Below, in pieces: positions 6,827-15,307 of a stretch of 64,000 nt of DNA. The stretch covers positions 930,001 through 994,000 of the forward strand of contig CP197396.1 of assembly GCA_052161885.1 (NCBI GenBank). Direction: 5' to 3'. The notes below the pieces were generated by a model, which saw nothing but the letters and a program-made list of their open reading frames with translations, had not been told where the DNA came from and made no database searches. The first letter of the stretch is position 1, and every line of letters begins with the position of its first letter. This DNA comes from QKTW01 sp052161885 (lineage in GTDB: Bacteria > Bacteroidota > Bacteroidia > Chitinophagales > Chitinophagaceae). Position numbers and translations under genes: made by a program.

Positions 6827-7402
6827 GTGGAAGATAATTTATACACCAACCTGACTTTCGAGAAAAACGATTTCAGCAAATTCGTGTTCCGTACAGCAGA
6901 ATTTGAAGAATGTGTATTCAATAGCTGCGATTTTGCCGGGCTGGATCTGTCTAACGCCTACTTTACAGGCTGCCTTTTCTTTAACTGCAACCTGGCTATG
7001 GTTAAAATGCAACGTACAGCGCTGAAGAATGTTGCCTTCCGCGAATGCAAGCTCACCGGCATCAATTTTGACGACAGTGCAGATATGATGTTCAGCGTGT
7101 ACTTTGAGCGTTGTAACCTCAGTTATGCAACCTTCAGCGGCAAGAAAATGGTGAAAACCCAGTTCATCAATTCGCAGCTTACAGAAACGAACTTTGAAAA
7201 CTGCAACCTTACGGAAGCCTCATTTGCGCAAAGCGATCTGTCGGGCGCAGTATTTGGCAATACGATCCTGAAGAAAGCAGATTTTGAAACGGCTACCAAT
7301 TTCAACATAGATCCGCAGCACAACGATATCCGCCTTGCAAAATTCAGCCTGCAGGGACTTCCCGGCCTGCTGATGAAACATAAACTGGAGATCAGTGAAT
7401 AG
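6827..7402 (+). CDS. pentapeptide repeat protein
   Basis: A 191-residue cytoplasmic protein built of pentapeptide repeats with central F or L (FEKNDFSKFVFRTAEFEECV, then LDLSNAYFTGCLFFNCNL and ANFENCNLTEASF-like runs). These fold into a right-handed quadrilateral beta-helix; some members mimic DNA and protect gyrase (Qnr, MfpA), but most are of unknown role, so no resistance function is claimed. The start is a GTG five bases after the VF530 stop, with no better upstream codon. The TAG stop forms part of a family-C GTGAATA repeat. Confidence 0.88.
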   Translation: MEDNLYTNLTFEKNDFSKFVFRTAEFEECVFNSCDFAGLDLSNAYFTGCLFFNCNLAMVKMQRTALKNVAFRECKLTGINFDDSADMMFSVYFERCNLSYATFSGKKMVKTQFINSQLTETNFENCNLTEASFAQSDLSGAVFGNTILKKADFETATNFNIDPQHNDIRLAKFSLQGLPGLLMKHKLEISE

Positions 7403-7424
7403 TGAATAGGCAATAGTGAATGTG
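7395..7424 (+). repeat. family-C 7-bp repeat overlapping the pentapeptide gene stop
   Basis: Units GTGAATA, GTGAATA, GGCAATA, GTGAATG run with period 7. The TAG stop of the pentapeptide gene (7400-7402) falls inside the first two units. Confidence 0.75.
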
Positions 7425-7475
7425 TGTGTGGTGAAACTCAGGAGTCATCTGTCAACTGATATTTTCACACAAGCC

Positions 7476-7511
7476 ATTAGCCAATCAGCTAATTTGCATA
7501 TTAGCTAATTA
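7476..7511 (-). repeat. left inverted repeat of the permease cassette (family A)
   Basis: The reverse complement of this 36-base segment matches 9291-9326 at 34 of 36 positions. The permease stop codon (7505-7507) lies inside it. Confidence 0.85.
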
Positions 7512-9214
7512 ACTCCCTTCTTCCCGAGTTTACTGTGCTTGTGTCCGTAAACGAAATACAGGCAGAGGCCAATGACCAGCCAGATTAGAAAACGTTCCCA
7601 GTTGGTAGTTCCGGATTCGCACAACAGATAAGTACAACTCAGGAAACCCAGCACTGGTATCAGCGACAGGTTTTTCATAAAGCTTACCACTGCTGTAATC
7701 AGGAACACCGTACCGAACATAAAGTACGGGATCTTACCGCGCAGCACTTCCCAGCCGGCTTTTCCGGCATCATCGGTCATAGAGAAGAATGCTCCGGGGC
7801 CGCCCGGATAAAATTTCACAAACAGCACCACAGCTATTGCAAACAGCGCCGGTATGATCCATTTGCTATTGATATAAGGTGTTTTGAATTTGCTGGAAGG
7901 CACATGTGCGATAGAGCCGGTTTCTTTTTTCCTGCGTTCCTGTAACAGCAGGATACCGCCGCACACCAGTACGAAGGCAAACAAAGTACCCACACTGGTA
8001 AGTGCCACTACATCGTTCAGGTTCATGAACAAGGCAGGAATACCTACCACAAAACCGGTAAGCACGGTAGAAAATGAAGGTGTTTTGTATTTGGGATGAA
8101 TGCGTGAAAATATAGGCGGCAGCAGCCCGTCGCGACTCATGCTCATCCATATGCGCGGCTGCCCCAGCTGAAATACCAGCAGCACACTTGCCGTAGCAAT
8201 TACGGCACTTATAGATACGATACCAGCCACCCAGTCCAGCTTTACAGCCTGGAATACATGCGCCAGCGGATCGCCCACATTCAGCTCCTTATAGCTCACC
8301 ATGCCGGTAAGCACAAATGCAATAAGTACATAGATAATCGTGCAGACAATGAGTGAGTAAAACATACCACGCGGCAGATCGCGCTGCGGATTGCGGCATT
8401 CTTCTGCTGTGGTGGAAATAGCGTCAAAGCCAATGTAGGAAAAGAATACGGCAGCAGTGCCACCCAGTACGCCGGTAATGCCATTGGGCAGGAACGGATG
8501 CCAGTTAAGTGGTTTTACATAAAAAGCACCAACTATGATCACCAGTATGATCACGGCCATTTTCAGTATCACCATGCCATTCATCATACGTTTGGATTCT
8601 TTGATACCAATGTAGATGACCGAAGTAATTACAGCTGTGATAAGAAATGCAGGAAGATCGCAGATAAGCTTAAATGAACCAAACGATGGCGCCATATTCC
8701 ACGCAGCTTTGGCTTCCGGCGATGCCATGGCTTTGGCTGTCCAGTAGTCCATTGTGAAGTTTTCGGGTATATGAAGCCCCAGTCCGTCGAGTAAGGTGGT
8801 AAAGTAATCGCTCCAGGAGATAGCTACAGCAATATTCCCGATCGCATATTCCATCAGCAGGTCCCAGCCGATGATCCAGGCGATGATTTCACCAAAAGCA
8901 ACATAAGAGTAGGTATAAGCACTGCCCGATACCGGCACCATGCTGGCAAACTCCGCATAGCACACCGCAGAAAAACCGCAGGCAACAGAAACAAACAGGA
9001 ACAAAAGCACCACACCCGGTCCGCCCTGGAAACTGGCCGTACCGATCGTGGAAAATATACCGGCGCCCACAATGGCTGCGATGCCCATGAATGTAAGATC
9101 GCGCACGGTAAGTACTTTATTAAGGCCGCTGATGTGTTCGCCATCTCCCAGCCCCGCCGCTGCTTCCTTTTCTATTTGTATTACCGATTTACGGCGAAAG
9201 AGTTGTTGCCACAT
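7505..9214 (-). CDS. APC-superfamily cationic amino acid permease
   Basis: A 569-residue inner-membrane transporter of the amino acid-polyamine-organocation family, close to the CAT/YfnA type. The first helix carries the consensus GIAAIVGAGIFSTIGTAS, with about twelve or more hydrophobic spans to the C-terminus. The conserved loop between helices 8 and 9 appears as AVFFSYIGFDAISTTAEECR, and GQPRIWMSMSRDGLLP follows the next helix. Likely proton-coupled amino acid uptake; the substrate cannot be fixed. The ATG at 9214 (MWQQLFRRKS) is chosen because upstream in-frame residues are unrelated hydrophobic sequence. The stop codon is supplied by an inverted repeat whose partner lies upstream of the gene at 9291-9326. 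Confidence 0.92.
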   Translation of the reverse strand: MWQQLFRRKSVIQIEKEAAAGLGDGEHISGLNKVLTVRDLTFMGIAAIVGAGIFSTIGTASFQGGPGVVLLFLFVSVACGFSAVCYAEFASMVPVSGSAYTYSYVAFGEIIAWIIGWDLLMEYAIGNIAVAISWSDYFTTLLDGLGLHIPENFTMDYWTAKAMASPEAKAAWNMAPSFGSFKLICDLPAFLITAVITSVIYIGIKESKRMMNGMVILKMAVIILVIIVGAFYVKPLNWHPFLPNGITGVLGGTAAVFFSYIGFDAISTTAEECRNPQRDLPRGMFYSLIVCTIIYVLIAFVLTGMVSYKELNVGDPLAHVFQAVKLDWVAGIVSISAVIATASVLLVFQLGQPRIWMSMSRDGLLPPIFSRIHPKYKTPSFSTVLTGFVVGIPALFMNLNDVVALTSVGTLFAFVLVCGGILLLQERRKKETGSIAHVPSSKFKTPYINSKWIIPALFAIAVVLFVKFYPGGPGAFFSMTDDAGKAGWEVLRGKIPYFMFGTVFLITAVVSFMKNLSLIPVLGFLSCTYLLCESGTTNWERFLIWLVIGLCLYFVYGHKHSKLGKKGVN

Positions 9215-9290
9215 GTGCTGTGTTATTCTGATTTCTTTTTCAGGGAGTAAAATAAGCCGAAAAAAGAACAACAAAAAAGCCCGCTTGAAA

Positions 9291-9326
9291 TAATTAGCTA
9301 ATATGCAAATTAGCTGATCAGCTAAT
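9291..9326 (+). repeat. right inverted repeat of the permease cassette (family A)
   Basis: This 36-base TAATTAGCTAATATGCAAAT.. segment is the inverted partner of 7476-7511 with two mismatches. It is followed by a short family-C stretch (ACTATTCACCAC). Confidence 0.85.
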
Positions 9327-9351
9327 TGTCTCTCAATCACTATTCACCACT

Positions 9352-9359
9352 TACCTTTG
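9352..9359 (+). promoter_or_regulatory. -7 promoter element of the methionine sulfoxide reductase gene
   Basis: TACCTTTG matches TAnnTTTG and ends only five bases before the ATG at 9365, implying a very short or absent 5' leader. Confidence 0.65.
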
Positions 9360-9364
9360 CTACT

Positions 9365-9841
9365 ATGGCAGAAGATCTCATTATTGCTACCGGCAGCAAA
9401 AAGGAACAATACGAATCTGTAGTACCGCAGATTGCAGCACTCACTACTTATGAAACCGACCTCGTGGCCAACCTTGCAAACGCTGTGGCTGCACTGAAAG
9501 AACAGTTTGGCTGGTTCTGGGTTGGTTTTTATCTCGTAAAAGGTGACGAACTGGTACTTGGACCGTTCCAGGGACCGGTGGCCTGCACCCGTATTAAGAA
9601 AGGAAAAGGCGTTTGCGGCACCAGCTGGCAGGAAGCAAAAACACTGATCGTACCGGATGTGGAAGCTTTCCCGGGACATATTGCCTGCAGCAGCCTGTCT
9701 AAATCAGAAATTGTAGTGCCGGTGATCCGTAATGGTGAGGTTGTGGGCGTGCTGGATGTAGACAGTGATGCGCTCGACCAGTTTGACACGACCGACCAGC
9801 AATACCTGGAGCAGATCGTGGCAGCGTTGCGGGGATTGTAG
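9365..9841 (+). CDS. msrC: free methionine-(R)-sulfoxide reductase, GAF domain
   Basis: A 158-residue cytoplasmic GAF-domain enzyme that reduces free methionine-R-sulfoxide (fRMsr, E. coli MsrC/YebR type). Key features are FGWFWVGFYLVKGDELVLGP, the Cys in QGPVACTRIKKGKGVCGTSW, then AFPGHIACSSLSKSEIVVPV; the three cysteines match the catalytic and resolving positions of the family. The C-terminus GVLDVDSDALDQFDTTDQQY is also conserved. The ATG at 9365 follows a TACCTTTG promoter element; the longer frame would start within the repeat region. The TAG stop begins a family-B TGAG repeat. Confidence 0.93.
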   Translation: MAEDLIIATGSKKEQYESVVPQIAALTTYETDLVANLANAVAALKEQFGWFWVGFYLVKGDELVLGPFQGPVACTRIKKGKGVCGTSWQEAKTLIVPDVEAFPGHIACSSLSKSEIVVPVIRNGEVVGVLDVDSDALDQFDTTDQQYLEQIVAALRGL

Positions 9842-9875
9842 ATTTGAGATGTCAGATTTGAGTATTGAGATAACG
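9839..9875 (+). repeat. family-B 7-bp TGAG repeat starting with the msrC stop
   Basis: The stop TAG is followed directly by units ATTTGAG, ATGTCAG, ATTTGAG, TATTGAG, a period-7 array. Confidence 0.8.
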
Positions 9876-9919
9876 GACAATGAGCAGCACATTGTTCGCA
9901 TTAATCACATTGCCCATAT

Positions 9920-10612
9920 CTACCCCACCACAAACCGGTACCCCACTCCTTTCAACGTTATAATTTCAATACGCGGATCAGCTTCAAAATAGCTACGCAG
10001 CTTGCGGATGTATACATCCAGGTTTCGTGAGTTGAAAAAAGAATCATCTCCCCATACATTGTGGAGCACCGTGCGGCGGTCCAGCGTTTTATTCTGGTGG
10101 CTGCACAGCATGGCCAGTATCTGCGATTCGCGGTTGGTAAGGCGTATCACATTGCTGCCATCATGCAGTTCCATACGACCGGGATAAAAATGGTAGCTGT
10201 TCAGCTGCACCTCTTCACCCAATGCCTCCGGCAAGCTGCTTTCACTGGAGAGGATCTTCAGCTGGTTATTGATACGCACAATCAACTCTTCCATACTGAA
10301 AGGTTTTTTCACATAATCCGTTCCGCCCGAAGAAAATCCTTTTATAATATCGTCTGTCTGCGTTTTGGCGGTAAGAAAGATAATTGGCAGCCGCGGAAAT
10401 ACATTCCGTATATGGCTACCGATCGTAAAACCGTCTACATGTGGCAGCATCACGTCCAGCAGGCATATATCCGGTGCAAACTGGCTGATGTGGTCTATTG
10501 CTTTGGAGCCGTCCTTTTTGTGAAGTACCTCAAATCCCTGCCGTTCCAGTGTATCCTTCAGGATACGCGCCATATGTGCTTCGTCCTCTATGTAGAAAAT
10601 CTTTTTCTTCAC
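9920..10612 (-). CDS. OmpR-family response regulator
   Basis: A 230-residue two-component regulator. The receiver domain (about 1-120) has the acidic pair in FYIEDEAHM, the phospho-acceptor in DICLLDVMLPHVDGF and the Thr/Lys switch residues in FLTAKTQ and YVKKPFSMEEL. The C-terminal winged helix has RLTNRESQILAMLCSHQNK and the recognition region NLDVYIRKLRSYFE, ending GVGYRFVVG. The GTG start at 10612 sits two bases after the kinase stop; an alternative ATG at 10639 would overlap the kinase by 25 bases. It is co-transcribed with the histidine kinase. The regulon is not visible here. Confidence 0.92.
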   Translation of the reverse strand: MKKKIFYIEDEAHMARILKDTLERQGFEVLHKKDGSKAIDHISQFAPDICLLDVMLPHVDGFTIGSHIRNVFPRLPIIFLTAKTQTDDIIKGFSSGGTDYVKKPFSMEELIVRINNQLKILSSESSLPEALGEEVQLNSYHFYPGRMELHDGSNVIRLTNRESQILAMLCSHQNKTLDRRTVLHNVWGDDSFFNSRNLDVYIRKLRSYFEADPRIEIITLKGVGYRFVVG

Positions 10613-10614
10613 GC

Positions 10615-11937
10615 TTAGAATGTTAATGTAAAGCGGCATCCGCCTTCGCTCATATTTTCTACCTGTATATCGCCGTGCTGTTGAGCCATCACTTGCGCAG
10701 CGTAATTCAGGCCCAGTCCATAGCCGCGCGTATTGTGCCTGTTTTCGTTCGGTACGCGGAAGAATTTTTCAAACACACGGTCGCGGTAGGTTTCCGGTAT
10801 GCCAGGCCCGTTATCCGTTACGGTAAGCTGTATGCCGTCTTCCTGTTCGCGCAGCACGATCTGTATGCGCACCGGTGCAACACCATATTTCAGGCTGTTG
10901 TCCAGCAGGTTGATGAGCACGCCTTGCGTATGCAGCGGATCGGCCATCGTAAAGAAGTTCTGACCAATGCTGTGCACTGCTATAGTAGCTTCATGTTGCT
11001 GCAGTTTTAGCTGGTAGGCCTGTACCACCTGCATAACCAGTTGTTCAAGGTCGCATTGCTCGGGTTGCAGCACCAGTCTGCCCGACTCAAGTAAAGATGT
11101 ATGCAATGCTTTACCGGCAAGCAGTTCCAGCCGTTCCATTTCCTGCATAGCCATTTCCAGGTATTCGCGGCTTAGCTCCGGTTGTTCTATCACATCAAAA
11201 TGGTGTAATGCTTCGAGTGTCATTTTCACAGTAGCAATCGGTGTCTTCAGCTCGTGCGACATATTGCTTACAAAATCGTCTTTCATCTTGCCCAGCTTCA
11301 GCTGTTCATTAAGACTATTATATACGATGCGAAAAGCAAGGCCTGTAACAGTAAGCAGCACCAGCACAAAGGCCAGCGGCGGCAGCATTTTGCGCCAGAG
11401 GTACGGATCAAAATGGCTTACTACTACGCCATGTTCATGTGTAAAGAAGTTGCTTTGTATGAAAATCTCTGCTTCGGCATTCTTACCGCTATCCTGGCTC
11501 GACACCCACTTGCTGGTAAAATTCCAGCCATTCTGCTTCATACGGCCGGTAAATATTTCATTGAAAACAACGGTATCAAGGCGGAACAATTGCTTCTCTT
11601 CTGCCCCCGATATTTTCTGTGCATCCTGTAATAGCTTACGCAGGCCCATCATCTGCGCCGGGTTTTCCTTTATTGCTGCCGGTATTTCAAATGTTGCTCT
11701 GGCAACTGGTTCCTGTCCGGAAGAGTTACTGCCAAAATCGGGCTGAATCATGCGCACTGCCAGCAGCGAATCAGTGATCTGCTCCTGTACATTGGTAAAC
11801 AGCTTGGCCAGGTCTTTCGACAACTGGTTTTTCTCATTGTTCAGCTGACTGTGCAGCCACATAGCTGTAAATACCAGCAACAGGCCGTAGCTGGCAATCA
11901 TCAACACCCGTATTCGCTTTAATGACAGTTTTTTCAC
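10615..11937 (-). CDS. sensor histidine kinase
   Basis: A 440-residue inner-membrane kinase. Two transmembrane helices (VLMIASYGLLLVFTAMWL and LAFVLVLLTVTGLAFRIVYN) bound a periplasmic domain of about 150 residues without recognisable fold. The H box is FVSNMSHELKTPIATVKMTL, the N box LINLLDNSLKYG, and the G boxes VTDNGPGIP and GYGLGLNYA. There is no clear HAMP domain, as is common in Bacteroidota kinases. It precedes its cognate response regulator and is divergent from the DUF2723 gene, with a short palindrome in the shared upstream region. Confidence 0.94.
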   Translation of the reverse strand: MKKLSLKRIRVLMIASYGLLLVFTAMWLHSQLNNEKNQLSKDLAKLFTNVQEQITDSLLAVRMIQPDFGSNSSGQEPVARATFEIPAAIKENPAQMMGLRKLLQDAQKISGAEEKQLFRLDTVVFNEIFTGRMKQNGWNFTSKWVSSQDSGKNAEAEIFIQSNFFTHEHGVVVSHFDPYLWRKMLPPLAFVLVLLTVTGLAFRIVYNSLNEQLKLGKMKDDFVSNMSHELKTPIATVKMTLEALHHFDVIEQPELSREYLEMAMQEMERLELLAGKALHTSLLESGRLVLQPEQCDLEQLVMQVVQAYQLKLQQHEATIAVHSIGQNFFTMADPLHTQGVLINLLDNSLKYGVAPVRIQIVLREQEDGIQLTVTDNGPGIPETYRDRVFEKFFRVPNENRHNTRGYGLGLNYAAQVMAQQHGDIQVENMSEGGCRFTLTF

Positions 11938-12005
11938 AATGCTGCTTCTGTGATGTACAGCAATTTACAACCGCTATTCCGCACTACACAGCCTTTTAAC
12001 CATTA

Positions 12006-12022
12006 TTAACATTTATTGTTAA
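12006..12022. promoter_or_regulatory. candidate operator between the kinase and DUF2723 genes
   Basis: TTAACA and TGTTAA form a 6-5-6 palindrome in the divergent 11938-12235 region, followed by another TTAAC at 12027. The stretch holds no gene. It could be an operator for the response regulator; no binding data are implied. Confidence 0.3.
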
Positions 12023-12235
12023 TGCATTAACCTGCTTCGCTCCGGTCTCCCGCTAATTTTATCTCTGTTAAGCCATAAGATATTTTCTCCCGGCGGCGCA
12101 GTGCATTATACAGGATAGTTATGATCCCGGCGGCGGAATGGTTATATGGCTTCAGTGGCGTTAGCACCATTCATCAAAGGATTACTACCAGGCAATGCTT
12201 CAGTTCCTAACCCGACAGCGTTCAACAACACCAAT

Positions 12236-15200
12236 ATGAATTACAAAAAAATAAATAACGTTACCGGCTGGCTCGTTTTTGCCATTGCACTTGCTGTTTA
12301 CCTGCTTACCATGGAGCGCACTGTCAGCTTCTGGGACTGCGGTGAATTCCTGGCCTGTGCCTACAAACTGGAAGTGGGCCACTCGCCCGGGGCTCCTTTT
12401 TTTATGATGATGCAGCGCATCTTTGGGCTGCTGGCTGGTGGTAATAAACAGATCGTAGCAGCCTGTATCAATTCAGAGTCGGCGTTGGCCAGTGCTTTTA
12501 CTATACTATTCCTTTTCTGGACCATCACACGGCTGGCTTACCGGCTGTTAATAAAAGAGGACAAACCCACACCACAGCAGGTGATACTGATTATGGGTTG
12601 CGGTGCAGTGGGCGCCCTCGCCTATACTTTCTCCGATACATTCTGGTTCTCGGCCGTAGAGGCTGAAGTTTATGCCACATCTTCCTGTTTTACAGCGCTG
12701 GTTTTCTGGGCTATACTGAAGTGGGAGGCCGTTGCAGACACACGTTATGCGGATCGCTGGCTCGTGCTCATTTCTTTTCTCATAGGCATTTCTGTAGGCA
12801 TTCACCTGCTCAACCTGCTTACCATTCCTGCGCTGGCTATGGTGTATTATTTTCGCAGGTATAAAACCACGAAGCCGGGTATCGTTGCCGCGTTCTTTAT
12901 TGGCTGTGCCTTACTGGCATTGGTACAGTTCGGTGTGATACAATATCTATCCATTTTCGCTTCGCGTATGGACCTGTTCTTTGTCAACAGCCTGGGCCTG
13001 CCATTTGATTCGGGCGCTTTGTTCTTTGTACTGCTGCTGGTTGCTGCACTTACGGTATTGCTCCTGTATGCCCGGCGTAAAAACAATTACCTGCTGCACA
13101 CCGGCATCCTCAGCCTGATGTTCATCATCATCGGTTTCTCCAGCTATATCGTTCCTATGATCCGTTCGCGGGCAGATGTACCGGTAGACATGACCAACCC
13201 GGACAATGTGATGAGCCTGGTCTCTTACGTGCAGCGCGAACAATATCTGCAACAGCCTATAGCTTATGGTCCGGACTATAACACGCCTGTTACAGGACTT
13301 GATGACAAAGGAGACAGTTACAGCCAGGTAAAAAAGGACGGTAAAGATCATTATGAAGTCACAGATCATAAATTCGGTTACAAATACGATCCTTCACGCA
13401 TGCGCTTCTTCCCGCGTATCTGGGACAATTCCGATCCCGGTCATGTACAGTATTACCAGAACTTCCTGGGTCTTTCGCAGGATGATGTTCCTTCTACGGC
13501 CGATAACCTTTCCTTCTTCTGGGGGTACCAGCTCAACTGGATGTGGTGGCGTTATTTTATGTGGAACTACGCCGGCCGGCAAAACGATTACGAAGGCCAG
13601 ATGGAGGCCCGCAACGGCAACTGGGTATCTGGCATCAAGCCATGGGACAAAGCCCGTGTTGGCGATATGGACGATATGGCTAACGGGTATGCACACAATA
13701 AAGCCCGTAACGAATTGTACTGTCTGCCGCTCATATTGGGAATACTGGGCATGGTGTACCAGTTCAACCGCAACCGGAAAGATGCTTTAATTGTTACGCT
13801 GCTGTTTTTCTTCACCGGTATTGCCATCGCCATTTACCTGAATATGGCCGCCATACAGCCCCGTGAGCGCGATTATGCATTTGCAGGATCTACTTATGCC
13901 TTTGCTATATGGATAGGAATTGGTGTACTGATGGTGCAGCAATGGATGCAGAAGCTCACAAAGAAAACTTCTGCTGTTTACCTGACAATAGTATTATGCC
14001 TGCTCGCAGTGCCCACACTTATGGCAAAAGAAGAATGGGATGACCATGACCGTTCTGCCAAATCACTGGCCAGAGCTACAGCATACAATACATTGATGTC
14101 CTGCGCGCCCAATGCTGTGCTCTTTACTGTTGGAGATAATGACACTTACCCACTCTGGTACCTGCAGGAAGTAGAAGGTATCCGCCGCGATGTGCGTGTG
14201 GTGATTACAGAATTGCTGGGCACCGACTGGTATATAGATCAGCTGAATTACCGTGTCAATGATGCCGATGCTGTACCGATGATCTGGAAAAAAGATGACT
14301 ACATCGGCGGGCACCATAATTATGTCAACTACTTGGCAGCGCCGGGTGTATCACAGGATAAATATTTTAACCTCGAAGAAGTGTGTAGGTTTATCACCAG
14401 CAACGATCCCGCCAATAAACAGCCAAACAATACTGGTGAAACCGAAAATTACCTGCCTGCCAAAAAGTTCTTTGTACAGGGATTACCGGTACAGCAATTG
14501 ATCAGTAATGGCTGGGTCTCCCCATCAGATACAACGCGCTTAGACAACACTATGAAATTTGAATTTCCCAAACAGACCGCTTTTAAAAATGATTTGGCTA
14601 TTATGAATATCATAGCCGCTGTGGCCCGCGATGGCTGGAAACGGCCGCTATACTTTAACGGCAGCTTTCCGGGCAATGACAACACACTGGGCATGGGCAA
14701 TTATATGTATATGGAAGGGATTGCATATCGTTTACTTCCATTCAGTTTACAACACAGGTCAACTGATGGCGATAAAGGCAGTGTGAACCTGGATAAAAGC
14801 TACGACCTGTTTATGAAGCAATACATATGGGGCGGTGGCGAACGTAAAGACGTATACTTTGATGAGAAGAACCGCGTTATGTTCGTAGCCTATAAGCTCA
14901 ATGGCACAAGGTTGGCCAATGCACTGGCAGATGCGGGAAGGCTGCAGGATGCGATACATATATTAGACAAACTTACAGCCTCTATCAGTGCAGCATCTTA
15001 TCCGCATGATTTTACGAGTGCATATATTGTACAGGCTTATTACCATGCAAATGCTGTTGATAAAGGACGTGTACTATCGCAGACCGTGGCGCAGAATGCC
15101 GAAACAGACCTGAAATGGATCAGGGAGCTGGATGAATCTAAACAGGCAAGTGAAATAAACAATGCACGGAATGATCTAGGCCAGTTAAATGTTATGTTAA

Positions 15201-15307
15201 CAGCGGCACAATCTGCAGGCGACTCTGCAACTGCTAAAAATCTTTCCGTCCGCCTGCAGCAAAACTATAACAGTGTAGTTGGGCTCGTGAATACGCAAGG
15301 CAATTAG
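12236..15307 (+). CDS. DUF2723 membrane glycosyltransferase-like protein (TMEM260 family)
   Basis: A 1023-residue polytopic inner-membrane protein of the DUF2723 family, related to GT-C type protein O-mannosyltransferases and to human TMEM260. The first luminal/periplasmic loop has the conserved acidic motif TVSFWDCGEFLACAYKLEVG followed by HSPGAPFF. About ten to twelve helices follow, with the late conserved motif AAIQPRERDYAFAGS. The C-terminal roughly 450 residues form a soluble, partly helical domain. It probably transfers a lipid-linked sugar to exported proteins in the periplasm; substrate is inference. The ATG at 12236 matches family N-termini (MNYKKINNVTGW); an upstream ATG at 12146 adds 30 residues without homology. 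The TAG stop is part of a family-A repeat. Confidence 0.88.
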   Translation: MNYKKINNVTGWLVFAIALAVYLLTMERTVSFWDCGEFLACAYKLEVGHSPGAPFFMMMQRIFGLLAGGNKQIVAACINSESALASAFTILFLFWTITRLAYRLLIKEDKPTPQQVILIMGCGAVGALAYTFSDTFWFSAVEAEVYATSSCFTALVFWAILKWEAVADTRYADRWLVLISFLIGISVGIHLLNLLTIPALAMVYYFRRYKTTKPGIVAAFFIGCALLALVQFGVIQYLSIFASRMDLFFVNSLGLPFDSGALFFVLLLVAALTVLLLYARRKNNYLLHTGILSLMFIIIGFSSYIVPMIRSRADVPVDMTNPDNVMSLVSYVQREQYLQQPIAYGPDYNTPVTGLDDKGDSYSQVKKDGKDHYEVTDHKFGYKYDPSRMRFFPRIWDNSDPGHVQYYQNFLGLSQDDVPSTADNLSFFWGYQLNWMWWRYFMWNYAGRQNDYEGQMEARNGNWVSGIKPWDKARVGDMDDMANGYAHNKARNELYCLPLILGILGMVYQFNRNRKDALIVTLLFFFTGIAIAIYLNMAAIQPRERDYAFAGSTYAFAIWIGIGVLMVQQWMQKLTKKTSAVYLTIVLCLLAVPTLMAKEEWDDHDRSAKSLARATAYNTLMSCAPNAVLFTVGDNDTYPLWYLQEVEGIRRDVRVVITELLGTDWYIDQLNYRVNDADAVPMIWKKDDYIGGHHNYVNYLAAPGVSQDKYFNLEEVCRFITSNDPANKQPNNTGETENYLPAKKFFVQGLPVQQLISNGWVSPSDTTRLDNTMKFEFPKQTAFKNDLAIMNIIAAVARDGWKRPLYFNGSFPGNDNTLGMGNYMYMEGIAYRLLPFSLQHRSTDGDKGSVNLDKSYDLFMKQYIWGGGERKDVYFDEKNRVMFVAYKLNGTRLANALADAGRLQDAIHILDKLTASISAASYPHDFTSAYIVQAYYHANAVDKGRVLSQTVAQNAETDLKWIRELDESKQASEINNARNDLGQLNVMLTAAQSAGDSATAKNLSVRLQQNYNSVVGLVNTQGN

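Noticed and set aside
6827..7402. Quinolone-resistance (Qnr) assignment for the pentapeptide protein
   Set aside because: Only the generic pentapeptide repeat is visible; loops specific to Qnr proteins are not recognisable, and the neighbour is a VF530 protein.
9326..9364. Longer TTG-initiated start for msrC at 9326
   Set aside because: The extra residues would be encoded by repeat and promoter sequence; the ATG at 9365 follows the TACCTTTG element and begins the conserved domain.
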